A DNA stretch of 5,401 nucleotides. Source: Spirochaetaceae bacterium (GTDB lineage Bacteria; Spirochaetota; Spirochaetia; DSM-27196; PXBQ01). How positions within the stretch are numbered: position 1 is the stretch's first letter; each line of letters begins with the position of its first letter. Location: NCBI GenBank assembly GCA_003566875.1, contig PXBQ01000539.1:1-5401 (forward strand), in the 5' to 3' direction. The translations under genes were made by a program, and so were the position numbers. This document shows positions 1-5,401 of this stretch, piece after piece. The notes beneath the pieces were generated by a model, which was given only the letters and a program-made list of their open reading frames with translations, searched no databases and was not told where the DNA came from.

Positions 1-195
1 CCCGGCGATCGCATCTTCGACCGTGAGGAAGGTCTTCTCGGCAGGAACTCCGACTTCTTTTTGCGTCAGTTTGAGGTTCGCCGCCTCAAGATCGACAAAT
101 CCAACGAGGTCTACTGCTTTGACGTTCGGAACTACGTTCTTTGCCCAGTTTCGACCCCATCCGCCCATTCCTACCTGGATTACTTTCAACGCCAT
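1..195 (-). CDS. Gfo/Idh/MocA-family NAD(P)-dependent oxidoreductase, N-terminal part (runs off left edge)
   Basis: Only the first 65 residues are in the window; the frame stays open to base 1. The protein starts MALKVIQVGMGGWGRNWAKN. Residues 4-14 form the first beta strand and glycine-rich loop of a Rossmann fold (G9, G11, G14). The second strand ends in VGFVD, with D35 placed to bind the adenosine ribose, which usually favours NAD(H) over NADP(H). Residues 41-65 (ending in FLTVEDAIAG) fit the next strand/helix of the Gfo/Idh/MocA fold. Members oxidise or epimerise sugars, inositols and sugar derivatives in the cytoplasm; the substrate cannot be told from this part. An AGGAG at 202-206 lies 6 bases before the ATG and supports this start. 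It follows the GH42 gene by 46 bases on the same strand, so it is probably co-transcribed and may act on a released or related sugar. The family call is firm; specificity is open. Confidence 0.88.
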   Translation of the reverse strand, partial: MALKVIQVGMGGWGRNWAKNVVPNVKAVDLVGFVDLEAANLKLTQKEVGVPAEKTFLTVEDAIAG

Positions 196-201
196 CTCAT
201 A

Positions 202-206
202 CTCCT
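202..206 (-). promoter_or_regulatory. Shine-Dalgarno of the Gfo/Idh gene
   Basis: AGGAG on the minus strand, 6 bases before the ATG at 195. It decides the start: an ATG three bases further upstream (200-198) is in a different frame. Confidence 0.75.
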
Positions 207-241
207 GTTTCTAAAGGTTATTCGCGTCGACGGGCACGCGG

Positions 242-2350
242 TCAATTCTCTGTCCGTAAAATCGATACGCCGTACGCCTCGAGCTCGATCTTAGCTCCCG
301 GTTTCTCTCCCGTGAGCATGTCGACAAAACGACTCTCGCTCGGCAGATCGACGGTCTTTCGGCTCGGCGTATAGTTCTGAACGAAGACATACGTGTTCTC
401 GGCGTCCCGGCGAACCGACGCGACGACGCCGTGAGGAAGAGTCGACGAGATCGCGCACGGCACGTCGAGAAGGTCGATCAATCGGCCGTACAACGCGTCG
501 AGGAACTCCTCCTCCATTCGTGCCGCGATGTAGTACGCCGTGCCCGCGCCGACGCGGTTACACGTGACCGCCGGACGGCCCGCGTAGAAATCCGACTCGT
601 ACGTAGCGAGAACCTCCGCCGTTTCGGCGTGGATGAGATCGCATAACTCGTATCCGGTGTATCTACCGCTGAGCTCGACCGAGTTTCCGTCGCGAAAAAC
701 GATCCCGTTCGTTTCTCCGGGGTACAAGGCGTCGATCTCCTCGCTCCAGATTCCGAGAATCGGCCGAAGCGGCCCCGGGAATCCGCCGAGAAAACAGAGA
801 TCGGTTTCGTCGACGACTCCGCTCCAGTACGTCGCGACAAATGCGCCGCCGGCTTCGACGTGCGCGCGCACGCGATCGGCGAATCCCGGCTTCACCATGT
901 ACATCATCGGAGCGACGACGATTCGGTAGCCGTCGATCGATCCGTCACCGTCGACGATATCGACCGGAACGCCGGCCTTGTGGAACGCGCGGTAGTGGTT
1001 CATCACCGTCTCGACGTACGCGGTACGCCCGTCGTTCCGCGGGCCTTGCGATTCATCGAGCGCCCACCGGCACTCCCAGTCGAACACGATCGCGACCGAG
1101 GCGGGGACCGTCGAACCCGCGACGCGCTCGAGCTTCTTGAGTATCTCACCGAGTTCGGCGACTTCCGCGAACACGCGCGTCTCGCCGTGCCCGACGTGGT
1201 CGACGACCGCTCCGTGAAACTTCTCGCTGCTACCCCGGCTCTTGCGCCACTGGAAGTACTCGATCGTATCGGCTCCGTGCGCGACAGCCTGGAGCGACGA
1301 GAGGATGTGGACGCCGGGCCGCTTGAGCTTCGCGACAGGTTGCCAGTTCGTAACGCTCGGCGTGCTTTCCATCAGCATGAACGGCCGTCCGCGCTTGATC
1401 GACCGCATGAGATCGTGAGCGAACGCGACGTCGGCCGCACGGCGGTAGTCGTTTTCGGCTTCCGCCGATCGTCCGGTCGCGCCGTGATCGTACGGCGCGT
1501 GCCACTGCGGGTAACTGTCCCACGACACGACGTCGACAATCGACGAGAACTTGAAGTAATCGAGCCCGGGGTAGGTGCCCATGAAGTTCGTCGTGATCGG
1601 CACGTCGGGTGTGAGCCGACGAAGAGGCTCGATCTCGACCTTCATGAACTCGATCGTCTGGTGCGTCACAAAACGTTTCCAATCGATCACGAGACCGTGC
1701 AGCGACGTCTCGCCGTGCGGAGCCGGTGATTCGATCTCCGACCAATCGCGATAGCTGTGACTCCAGAACGCGGTCCACCACGCGCGGTTCAACGCGTCGA
1801 GGTCGTCGTTGTACCGCTTCCGCAGCCACAGACGGAACGCTTGCTGCGAAAGTTCTGAGTGGTCCTCTCCGCCGTACTCGTTCGAGACGTGCCACACGAG
1901 TAGCGCCGGATGATCCTTGTACCGTTCGGCAAGTTTCGTGTTCATGATCGTCACTTTTTCCATCATCACCGGCGACGAGTAGTTGTGATTATGTCTGCGC
2001 CCGGGCAGGTTCCGGACGCGGTTCGGGCCGACGCGGTTTGTCTCCGGGTACGCGATCGACAACCACTGCGGGCGCGATCCCGACGGTGTGGCGAGACACG
2101 CGAAGGCGTTTATCTCCGCGAGCCGGTCGAGGATGTCGTCGAGCCACTCAAAACGGAACTCGCCCTCGCGCGGTTCGAGCGCGGCCCACGCGAAAATCCC
2201 GACGTTCATGATGTTCGCGCCGGCGCGTTTCATCAGCGCGAAGTCTTCGTCAATGATATGCGGCATGTGAAGCCACTGATCCGGGTTGTAGTCCGCTCCG
2301 TGCAGGAGGCCACGCGCGCGCGGATCGAAGATCGGTTGGTGTGAAATCAT
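242..2350 (-). CDS. ganA: GH42 beta-galactosidase, GanA-like, lacking the cysteine metal site
   Basis: A 702-residue cytoplasmic-type enzyme (no signal peptide) that hydrolyses terminal beta-galactosides; GanA relatives act on galacto-oligosaccharides from galactan. Residues about 15-395 form the TIM barrel, opening with HGADYNPDQW. The acid/base is E158 in WHVSNEYGG (N157-E158) and the nucleophile is E328 in FMLMESTPS. Other family blocks are GIFAWAALEP (51-60), SWDSYPQWH (276-284) and KSRGSSEKFHGAVVDH (370-385). Residues about 405-610 fit the Rossmann-like trimerisation domain and about 635-702 the small C-terminal beta domain. Length matches the family (about 650-700). The open frame extends to 2428, but that would overlap nfo; I chose the ATG at 2350, 31 bases after the nfo stop, where homology begins soon after. 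Its ribosome site (GAGAG, 2358-2362) is weak. Oddity: all four cysteines of the usual zinc site are replaced (N123, D163, S165, S168). The symbol rests on recalled similarity to Bacillus GanA; exact substrate is unproven. Confidence 0.95.
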   Translation of the reverse strand: MISHQPIFDPRARGLLHGADYNPDQWLHMPHIIDEDFALMKRAGANIMNVGIFAWAALEPREGEFRFEWLDDILDRLAEINAFACLATPSGSRPQWLSIAYPETNRVGPNRVRNLPGRRHNHNYSSPVMMEKVTIMNTKLAERYKDHPALLVWHVSNEYGGEDHSELSQQAFRLWLRKRYNDDLDALNRAWWTAFWSHSYRDWSEIESPAPHGETSLHGLVIDWKRFVTHQTIEFMKVEIEPLRRLTPDVPITTNFMGTYPGLDYFKFSSIVDVVSWDSYPQWHAPYDHGATGRSAEAENDYRRAADVAFAHDLMRSIKRGRPFMLMESTPSVTNWQPVAKLKRPGVHILSSLQAVAHGADTIEYFQWRKSRGSSEKFHGAVVDHVGHGETRVFAEVAELGEILKKLERVAGSTVPASVAIVFDWECRWALDESQGPRNDGRTAYVETVMNHYRAFHKAGVPVDIVDGDGSIDGYRIVVAPMMYMVKPGFADRVRAHVEAGGAFVATYWSGVVDETDLCFLGGFPGPLRPILGIWSEEIDALYPGETNGIVFRDGNSVELSGRYTGYELCDLIHAETAEVLATYESDFYAGRPAVTCNRVGAGTAYYIAARMEEEFLDALYGRLIDLLDVPCAISSTLPHGVVASVRRDAENTYVFVQNYTPSRKTVDLPSESRFVDMLTGEKPGAKIELEAYGVSILRTEN

Positions 2351-2381
2351 GCGTTCACTCTCGTCGACGATACGTCCGATG

Positions 2382-3272
2382 TCAAGATGCGTCGACGATC
2401 GCCGCGAGCCTGCGCACGTTTTCGGCATCGGGTCCGTCTCCGTCGAGCCCCGGCACTTCGAGAAAACACGGCAGATCGAGAACCTGAGGGATGTTCAGGA
2501 AGTGCGCCATGTCGTCGGCCGGGATGAGCCCGTCGCCGATGTTGTCGTGCCGGTCGCGCCCCGAGTCGAACGGATCGCGGCTATCGTTCACGTGGATACA
2601 CGTCAGATCGTCCCAGAGCTTGAGCCGGTCGATCTCGTCGATCGCGTACCGGACCTCCGTCGGCGCGGAAGCGTCGGGATCGTTTCGGGCCGGATTGCTG
2701 CCCGCAGGTCCGAGCGCGTAACCCGCAGCGTGCGAGTGGCACGTGTCGAAGCACCATTTCAGGTTCGCGGCAGCGACAGTATCGAGCAGCCACCGGATCT
2801 CAGCGAGATCGCTCGAGAGCTTTCCGCTCTGTCCGGCCGAGTTCTCGATCAGAAAGTGAGCCTCGGGTGGGCTCGCCTCGATGATCTCCGAGACTATACG
2901 CGCAACGACATCCTTCACCGCGTCCCATCCGCGACGCTGGTGGCTCCCCAGGTGCACGACGATTCCTCCGCCTCCGATCGCGGCGTCGAACTGCATGTCG
3001 TACACAAGGACGTCGCGCGATTTCCGGACGAGATCGGGATCTTCGGACGCAAGGTTTATCAAGTATAGCGAGTGAGTTACGATCGGCGACACTCCGGTCG
3101 TCTCGACCGCCGAGGCCGCAGCGTCGAAATCGATCTGCTCGATCGGTTTCCTCCGCCAGACACGAGGGCTTCCCGAAAAGACTTGTACGCAATTACACCC
3201 AATTTCTTTTGCACGTTCGACAGCTCGGTGTGGGCCGCCTGCGGCAGAAACGTGCGCACCAATTTTCCTCAT
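2382..3272 (-). CDS. nfo: Endonuclease IV (AP endonuclease, family 2)
   Basis: A 296-residue cytoplasmic DNA-repair enzyme that cuts 5' to abasic sites and clears blocked 3' ends in base excision repair, using three zinc ions. It starts MRKIGAHVSAAGG, the family's standard N terminus. All nine metal ligands are visible: H67 (THSLYLINL), H107 (VVHLGSH), E143 (LIENSAGQ), D176 and H179 (FDTCHS), H227 (IHVNDS), D240 and H242 (GRDRHDNIGDG), and E272 (CFLEVPG). The full set separates it from the sugar-phosphate isomerases and epimerases of the same barrel superfamily, which keep only about four. Length is typical (about 280-300). The open frame extends to an ATG at 3317, but GGAGG just before 3272 and the homology favour 3272. 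It is the first gene of an apparent three-gene unit with the galactosidase and the Gfo/Idh gene. A hairpin/T-run lies upstream in its leader. Confidence 0.95.
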   Translation of the reverse strand: MRKIGAHVSAAGGPHRAVERAKEIGCNCVQVFSGSPRVWRRKPIEQIDFDAAASAVETTGVSPIVTHSLYLINLASEDPDLVRKSRDVLVYDMQFDAAIGGGGIVVHLGSHQRRGWDAVKDVVARIVSEIIEASPPEAHFLIENSAGQSGKLSSDLAEIRWLLDTVAAANLKWCFDTCHSHAAGYALGPAGSNPARNDPDASAPTEVRYAIDEIDRLKLWDDLTCIHVNDSRDPFDSGRDRHDNIGDGLIPADDMAHFLNIPQVLDLPCFLEVPGLDGDGPDAENVRRLAAIVDAS

Positions 3273-3276
3273 GATT

Positions 3277-3281
3277 CCTCC
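3277..3281 (-). promoter_or_regulatory. Shine-Dalgarno of nfo
   Basis: GGAGG on the minus strand, 4 bases before the ATG at 3272. It selects this start over the in-frame ATG at 3317, which would add 15 residues with no counterpart in the family. Confidence 0.8.
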
Positions 3282-3327
3282 ACGACGATCGTACAGGAAA
3301 CCATCGATTTGCGCCACGAGATCACGT

Positions 3328-3350
3328 AAAAACGAGGTGCGCGGCGCACC
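3328..3350 (-). promoter_or_regulatory. Palindrome/hairpin with T-run upstream of nfo
   Basis: Bases 3336-3350 are a perfect 15-bp palindrome (GGTGCGC, one central base, GCGCACC). As minus-strand RNA it folds into a 6-bp GC-rich stem with a 3-base loop, followed after three bases by five U's (3332-3328). This resembles a short intrinsic terminator or attenuator located 55 bases before the nfo start. As DNA it could equally be the operator of a dimeric regulator in the divergent promoter region. The structure is seen directly; the function is inferred. Confidence 0.4.
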
Positions 3351-3364
3351 GGGTCTCAGGATGC

Positions 3365-3370
3365 ATTGTA
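3365..3370 (-). promoter_or_regulatory. Possible -10 element for nfo
   Basis: TACAAT on the minus strand matches the sigma70 -10 consensus at 5 of 6 positions and would place the transcription start just before the hairpin at 3350-3336. No good -35 is visible 16-18 bases upstream, so this is weak. It overlaps the -35 candidate of the plus-strand promoter. Confidence 0.22.
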
Positions 3371-3394
3371 TTTCGTCCGCGGCGTTGGTATACT
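3366..3394 (+). promoter_or_regulatory. Sigma70-like promoter candidate for the reductase gene
   Basis: TTGTAT (3366-3371) and TATACT (3389-3394) are separated by exactly 17 bases. The -10 matches consensus at 5 of 6 positions and the -35 only in its TTG half. Transcription would start near 3401, giving a leader of about 134 bases before the ATG at 3535. That leader holds a 7-base direct repeat, ATCCGAC, at 3453-3459 and 3472-3478, and no open frame that I would call a gene. Confidence 0.4.
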
Positions 3395-3523
3395 CGCCCC
3401 CAATGAGATAAACACACCGCGAGCACTGCGTTCCAATCGTCTATACCATCCTATCCGACGACATCGAACTCATCCGACTCGACGAGATAAGTCCCGGAGT
3501 GTGTATCTGCGCTGTGCAATAGA

Positions 3524-3528
3524 GGGAG
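3524..3528 (+). promoter_or_regulatory. Shine-Dalgarno of the ketopantoate-reductase-family gene
   Basis: GGGAG within AGAGGGAG lies 6 bases before the ATG at 3535, and fixes the start immediately ahead of the Rossmann fold's first strand. Confidence 0.75.
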
Positions 3529-3534
3529 TCCGCA

Positions 3535-4512
3535 ATGAAAATTTTGATTATCGGTGCCGGTGCGATCGGAACGACGTACGCGAAGGAACTCGCCGCGGCC
3601 GGCCACGAGATCACGATGTTCGTTCGCCGCCATCGTCTCGTGTCACTTACCGCGCAAGGCATTCCCGTCCGATGCGTCGATCATCGCTCGGGCGAGCGAG
3701 TCGTAACCGAATCGGTGTTTCACGCGGAGTTTGTCGACACGATTCCCGAAAAACGAGTGTTCGACCTCATAATCGTCGCGACGCCGCGAACCGAAAACGC
3801 GGGGGTACTTTCGATTCTCGCATCGCACCCGAGCGCGGGACCCGTTCTGTTCCTCCAGAACAACTGGGCAGGGATCGACGAGATCGGACGTTATCTGCCC
3901 GCCGCTCGGTATCTATTAGGCTTTCCGAGCGTAGTCGGCGGAGGACGTCGCGAGGGAGTCGTCGATGTCGTGTTGTCGCCGCGCGGGACGACGATGCTCG
4001 GCGAACCCGACGGCGCTTCGACCGAGCGACTCAAACGGTACCGGGAGGTTTTCCGTGCCGCCGGGCTCCGGCCCGCGACGACAAACCGAATAATCCCGTG
4101 GCTTATGACGCAGTACGTGCAAAATGCGAGTGGAATAGGATTGTTCCTGAAGTACGGCTCGCCACGTGAGGTCGTCAGCGACGCCGAACGCCTCGACGAG
4201 TTGATTTCGCTTACGCGTGAAGGGTTGAAGGTCTGCGCCGCGCGTGGAGCACACCCAGTTACGATGTCACCAATCAACCGGATTTACCTGCCGCGTATCG
4301 CGTTGATCCCGCGCCTCAAGCGAATTTACTCAAACGATGACGAGATCGCGATGCTCGAGCTTCACGTCGAGTCCGGGCGCGACGAGTTGATCGCCGGATA
4401 CCGCGAGATTCTCTCCGAAGGGGAACGACTCGGCGTATCCATGCCCGAGTGGAGCGCACGAACCGAGTTTGTCGACCGCGCGGTCTCCGAAGCGGCCGGA
4501 TTGACGCTGTAA
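3535..4512 (+). CDS. Ketopantoate reductase (PanE/ApbA) family protein without the catalytic lysine
   Basis: A 325-residue cytoplasmic NADPH-type dehydrogenase. Residues 1-165 form the Rossmann domain: MKILIIGAGAIGTTYAKEL has the loop G7-A-G-A-I-G12, and R31/R32 after the second strand (MFVRRHR) suit NADPH binding. LFLQNN (105-110) corresponds to the conserved LQN stretch. Residues about 180-315 form the helical ApbA C-terminal domain; E284 in RDELIAGY matches the conserved acidic substrate-site residue, and GERLGVSMPEW fits the usual end. In true PanE a lysine sits in the first helix of this domain, in a W-x-K-L-x-x-N context. Here residues 184-200 (NRIIPWLMTQYVQNASG) have no lysine, the nearest being K206. 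It may therefore reduce another 2-oxo acid, or be a family member of unknown substrate, so I give no panE symbol. It stands alone, divergent from nfo, with its own promoter candidate. Length is slightly above the usual 290-315. Confidence 0.87.
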   Translation: MKILIIGAGAIGTTYAKELAAAGHEITMFVRRHRLVSLTAQGIPVRCVDHRSGERVVTESVFHAEFVDTIPEKRVFDLIIVATPRTENAGVLSILASHPSAGPVLFLQNNWAGIDEIGRYLPAARYLLGFPSVVGGGRREGVVDVVLSPRGTTMLGEPDGASTERLKRYREVFRAAGLRPATTNRIIPWLMTQYVQNASGIGLFLKYGSPREVVSDAERLDELISLTREGLKVCAARGAHPVTMSPINRIYLPRIALIPRLKRIYSNDDEIAMLELHVESGRDELIAGYREILSEGERLGVSMPEWSARTEFVDRAVSEAAGLTL

Positions 4513-4554
4513 GGCAAAGCTCCACCCGGGACGCGCGAGTCTTTCGAGCGAGCG

Positions 4555-5401
4555 CTACGAGCACCCGCCGACAACACACGACGCCGAGAGGTCGGCATCC
4601 GAGCTTCCTCCGACCCAAACGGTAAACGCACCGGACTCTACGACGTGTTTCCCGTCGCGTCCGGAGTACCCGAGCTCAGCCGCGCCAAGGGTGAACTCGA
4701 CGTCTCGTGACTCTCCCGGCGCGAGGCTTACCCTCTCGTACGCGACGAGTTCACGGACCGGGCGCGTGAGCGCCGACACGGTGTCCTGCACATAACACTG
4801 GACGACATCCTCCCCCGCACGGCTGCCCGTGTTCGTGACCGTCGCGCTCACGCGGACCATCCCGTCCGCACCGACGTCTGAACACGCGATGCGAAGGTCG
4901 GAGTACGAGAACGTCGTGTAGCTCAGACCGTAGCCGAACGGGAAAAGCGGCGCCGCGTCGATGTCGCGATACGGAAATCCGACGCCGCCGACCGCGAGCA
5001 TGTAAGGCCGCCCGGTGCTTTTGCGATTGTAGTACACCGGGATCTGTCCGGTCGAGCGCGGCATCGTGATTGGAAGTCTCCCGGAAGGATTCACGCGGCC
5101 GAAAATCACGTCGGCAATCGCGTTCCCACCCTCTGTTCCGGGATGAAAAGCGTATAAAACCGCCGCGGCCAGGTCGATCAGACGAGGGATCGCGAGCGGA
5201 CGGCCGGCGATCACGACCGCGACGACCGGCTTACCGGTCCGCGAAATCGCCTCGAGCAGCTCCTCCTGTCCCGGAGGCAGGACGATCTCGGCGACGTCGT
5301 TCGCCTCGCCGCTCCTGATCGGGTTCTCTCCCAGCACGACGACCACGACGTCGGCCGACGACGCGTAATGGACCATCAGGTCTGTCTGAGCGCTCTCGAC
5401 G
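4555..5401 (-). CDS. GH3 beta-glucosidase, BglX-like, C-terminal part (5' end beyond right edge)
   Basis: The frame is open to the right edge, giving 281 visible residues of a protein that is usually 700-800 long. Residues 1 to about 165 belong to the GH3 C-terminal alpha/beta domain: ADVVVVVLGENP, LPPGQEELLEAI, GKPVVAVVIAGRPL, HPGTEGGNAIADVIFGRVNP followed by SGRLPITMPRSTGQIPVYY and STGRPY, then LFPFGYGLSYTTF. Residues about 180-265 are the fibronectin-III-like domain (VSATVTNTGSRAGEDVVQCY, RPVRELVAYERVSLAPGES). These blocks follow E. coli BglX closely. Such enzymes remove terminal beta-linked glucose, sometimes xylose, from oligosaccharides and aryl glucosides. The retaining nucleophile Asp and any signal peptide lie off-window, so location (BglX is periplasmic) cannot be judged. 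The methionine at 5376 is internal, inside a conserved strand region, not the start. It converges with the reductase gene across 42 bases. Confidence 0.93.
   Translation of the reverse strand, partial: VESAQTDLMVHYASSADVVVVVLGENPIRSGEANDVAEIVLPPGQEELLEAISRTGKPVVAVVIAGRPLAIPRLIDLAAAVLYAFHPGTEGGNAIADVIFGRVNPSGRLPITMPRSTGQIPVYYNRKSTGRPYMLAVGGVGFPYRDIDAAPLFPFGYGLSYTTFSYSDLRIACSDVGADGMVRVSATVTNTGSRAGEDVVQCYVQDTVSALTRPVRELVAYERVSLAPGESRDVEFTLGAAELGYSGRDGKHVVESGAFTVWVGGSSDADLSASCVVGGCS

Noticed and set aside
5..12. GCGATCGC octamer, the cyanobacterial HIP1 motif
   Set aside because: I noticed only one copy in the window; HIP1-bearing cyanobacterial genomes usually show it far more often, so it is not evidence of origin.
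223..240. Small inverted repeat CGCGT/ACGCG just after the galactosidase stop, considered as a terminator
   Set aside because: It has only five base pairs with an eight-base loop and no T-run on the minus strand, and the next gene follows at once, so termination here is unlikely.
860..1729. A 289-codon open frame on the plus strand, antisense to the galactosidase
   Set aside because: It is a shadow of a well-supported GH42 gene: rich in Arg, Asp and Val, with no recognisable domain. Long antisense frames are expected in GC-rich DNA.
2351..2428. Upstream extension of the galactosidase to an ATG at 2428
   Set aside because: It would overlap the end of nfo by 47 bases and adds residues unlike any GH42 N terminus; the ATG at 2350 is better placed.
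2349..3068. A 239-codon plus-strand open frame antisense to nfo
   Set aside because: nfo on the other strand has all nine metal ligands; this frame shows no family pattern and has a composition typical of reverse-strand shadows.
3366..4169. A 267-codon plus-strand frame overlapping the reductase gene
   Set aside because: It is extremely Arg-rich, out of frame with the clearly conserved reductase, and starts inside the promoter candidate.
4513..4554. Gap between the two convergent genes, searched for a shared terminator
   Set aside because: I found no stem of useful length followed by a T-run on either strand; only short GC-rich partial repeats.

Overview
The window comes from a GC-rich bacterial chromosome (GC in the high fifties by eye) and holds five protein genes, two of them cut by the window edges. 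Several starts have recognisable Shine-Dalgarno sequences and the families are ordinary bacterial ones. The galactosidase closely matches, from memory, the Firmicutes GanA type, and the edge-truncated glucosidase matches the Escherichia coli BglX type. Nothing in the DNA fixes a phylum. The content suits a free-living or host-associated saprotroph that breaks down plant-type oligosaccharides.

Left block, minus strand, about 3272 to 1: three closely spaced genes read right to left. They are an endonuclease IV (nfo), a GanA-like GH42 beta-galactosidase, and the first 65 codons of a Gfo/Idh/MocA dehydrogenase that runs off the left edge. Gaps are 31 and 46 bases, so they probably form one transcription unit.

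Centre, 3273-3534: a divergent intergenic region of 262 bases. It carries a sigma70-like promoter candidate for the plus-strand gene, a partly overlapping minus-strand -10 candidate, and a perfect 15-bp palindrome. Read on the minus strand, that palindrome is a small hairpin followed closely by five T's, in what would be the nfo leader.

Right block: a plus-strand ketopantoate-reductase-family gene (3535-4512) that lacks the expected catalytic lysine. It converges, across a 42-base gap, on the C-terminal part of a minus-strand GH3 beta-glucosidase that enters from the right edge.

The two glycosidases would release galactose and glucose from oligosaccharides, and the Gfo/Idh enzyme could oxidise or rearrange a resulting sugar. 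The DNA-repair gene at the head of the galactosidase operon has no clear metabolic link. No transporter, regulator, mobile element, RNA gene or CRISPR array is visible. I see no convincing undescribed system. The best leads are the complete loss of the GH42 cysteine metal site, the lysine-less reductase, and the hairpin/T-run upstream of nfo.
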